Source of the DNA: Pseudidiomarina tainanensis
Lineage (GTDB): Bacteria; Pseudomonadota; Gammaproteobacteria; Enterobacterales; Alteromonadaceae
Assembly (NCBI RefSeq): GCF_004214835.1
Contig: NZ_PIQJ01000001.1
Location: forward strand, 930,001 to 994,000
Length of the DNA: 64,000 nucleotides
Direction of reading: 5' to 3'
Every line of letters begins with the position of its first letter. Within the stretch, counting starts at the first letter, position 1. The notes below the pieces were generated by a model. It made no database searches. It worked only from the letters and a program-made list of their open reading frames with translations, and was not told the DNA's origin. Made by a program: the position numbers and the translations under genes. Below, in pieces: positions 62,840 through 64,000 of this stretch.

Positions 62840-64000
62840 GGGTTGCCTCCTGAATCAGTTGATTGGCCTTGCGCACAGCTTCAATGACCGCACGTGCTTT
62901 GTTTTCGGTTTCCGCGACTTCAGCCGCCGGGTCGGAGTCATGGACAATGCCAGCGCCTGCTTGAATGGTTGCTAAACCGTCTTTCACAAAAGCTGAGCGA
63001 ATCACAATGCAGGTATCCATATCTCCCGCGCCATTCACATAGCCAACGGCGCCGCCGTAGCTGCCGCGGCGTTGTTTTTCGACTTGCCGGATGAGCGTGG
63101 CGGCACTGATTTTCGGCGCACCAACCAAAGTACCCATGTTCATACATGCGCGATAGGCGTGCAGTGCGTCTAAGTCATCGGCCAACTGAGCTACCACACG
63201 TGACACGAGATGCATGACGTGTGAATACCGGTCGACCTGTAATAAATCAGCGACATAACGTGTGCCCGGCTGCGCTATGCGGGCCAGATCGTTTCGAGCA
63301 AGATCCACCAGCATCATGTGTTCCGATAGTTCTTTTTGGTCAAGCCGAAGCTCGAGCTCTAAGCGGCTGTCGAGGTCGGCATGTATCGTACCGTCGGCAT
63401 TTTTACCCCGTGGGCGGGTGCCGGCAATCGGATATAACTCAACTTGATTTGTCGCCGCGGTATACTTGAGCGCTGATTCTGGCGATGCGCCAAACAATTC
63501 AAAACTATTAGTGCGCAAATAGAACATATACGGCGATGGATTGGCTTGTTTGAGTTGGGCGTAAGCCAGCAAACTATCACTACACGGCAATTGGAAACGG
63601 CGTGAGGGCACCACTTGGAATATATCGCCGGCACTTATGTTCTCTTTTAACTTTAATACTTGTTGCGCAAACTCTTTGGCTGATGGGGTTGCTTGTACCT
63701 CATTACTTACAAACGTAGCGTTAGCTCCTTGCTGTATCGATGGAAATTGGCAGAGCGCGGCGATTTGTCCCACTTGTGCGGCAATGTCGGCATAGTAACT
63801 AGCGCTATCAGGGCCGCTGATCAAACTAGCGAGTAGTTCGGTGGTTTGCTGTTGATGGTCGATCACCAATAATGTTTCCGCAAGGTAGAACTGATAATCG
63901 GGACAGCTGTTGTCCGCACTCGCCACCTCAGGGAGTTGTTCGAAGGTTGCCACGTAATCGTAGGCAAACACGCCGCCAATAAAAATGGCCATCGCATGTG
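62829..64000 (-). CDS. trpE: Anthranilate synthase component I, 5' part outside window
   Basis: Converts chorismate to anthranilate with ammonia from TrpG. The frame is open to the window edge, so about 390 codons of the C-terminal part are visible, beginning near I-G-G-V-F-A-Y-D-Y-V. The chorismate-binding domain is intact: F-Q-V-V-P-S-R-R-F near 140 of the visible part, G-A-S-P-E-S near 172, P-I-A-G-T-R-P-R-G near 190, D-L-A-R-N-D-L near 240 and G-A-G-I-V-H-D-S-D-P near 350. The trp leader region lies outside the window. Confidence 0.97.
   Translation of the reverse strand, partial: HAMAIFIGGVFAYDYVATFEQLPEVASADNSCPDYQFYLAETLLVIDHQQQTTELLASLISGPDSASYYADIAAQVGQIAALCQFPSIQQGANATFVSNEVQATPSAKEFAQQVLKLKENISAGDIFQVVPSRRFQLPCSDSLLAYAQLKQANPSPYMFYLRTNSFELFGASPESALKYTAATNQVELYPIAGTRPRGKNADGTIHADLDSRLELELRLDQKELSEHMMLVDLARNDLARIAQPGTRYVADLLQVDRYSHVMHLVSRVVAQLADDLDALHAYRACMNMGTLVGAPKISAATLIRQVEKQRRGSYGGAVGYVNGAGDMDTCIVIRSAFVKDGLATIQAGAGIVHDSDPAAEVAETENKARAVIEAVRKANQLIQEATRER

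Overview
The window is a chromosomal segment of a gammaproteobacterium. Gene order and protein similarity (yoaA-tsaB-slp-fadD-rnd, ycgL/ycgN-dsbB-fadR, rnfABCDGE-nth-gloA-rnt, tesA/ybbA-ybbP, a complete trp operon with fused trpCF, a his operon with a histidine-rich leader) resemble the Enterobacterales-Alteromonadales group. I lean towards a marine Alteromonadales such as Idiomarina/Pseudidiomarina, but that is inference. Both edges cut genes: hisC at the left, at the codon for its PLP lysine, and trpE at the right.

Layout. 1-3.1 kb: hisG-hisD-hisC on the minus strand behind a promoter, a 13-residue His leader peptide and an attenuator. 3.3-14.2 kb: housekeeping block with a YoaA-type helicase, TsaB, a Slp lipoprotein, FadD, RNase D, YcgL, a lytic transglycosylase, an FAH-family enzyme, YcgN, DsbB and FadR. 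FadR-operator-like sites lie before both fadD and fadR. 14.3-18.6 kb: flavin oxidoreductase, Fe-SOD, monothiol glutaredoxin plus peroxiredoxin, and an acetyltransferase next to a racemase-like protein that lacks one catalytic Cys. 18.6-24.6 kb: a looser accessory stretch of small, poorly characterised plus-strand genes. 25.0-27.6 kb: three integron gene cassettes without an integrase; each ORF ends inside its own attC site, and each cassette's two core boxes are exact reverse complements of one another. One cassette encodes a HEPN-like protein and one an uncharacterised protein. 27.7-32 kb: outer-membrane and stress-type genes. 32-38.9 kb: rnt, gloA, nth and the Rnf/Rsx electron-transport complex. 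39-47 kb: PAP2 phosphatase, glycosyltransferase, tandem tRNA-Asn, a DnaA-box cluster, an aminotransferase, a MATE pump, uvrB and two small membrane proteins. 47.2-51.1 kb: tandem tRNA-Val genes, gltX, carbonic anhydrase, methyltransferase, tRNA-Ala and three tRNA-Glu copies. 51.2-57.8 kb: tesA/ybbA-ybbP, hydrolase, yciI, yciB and a yfcH-like gene. 57.8-64 kb: trpE(partial)-G-D-CF-B-A.

Two signals cut across the genes. First, a family of palindromic elements built from a 7-bp unit (ATATTAG/CTAATAT) sits just downstream of genes and between duplicated tRNA genes at 17.3, 46.3, 47.2, 50.8, 51.0 and 51.1 kb; two of the complete copies share a core in opposite orientation. Second, palindromes of different kinds supply or flank stop codons (RNase T, TesA, FadR). 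The most novel-looking part is the isolated cassette array with its HEPN protein and unknown companion.
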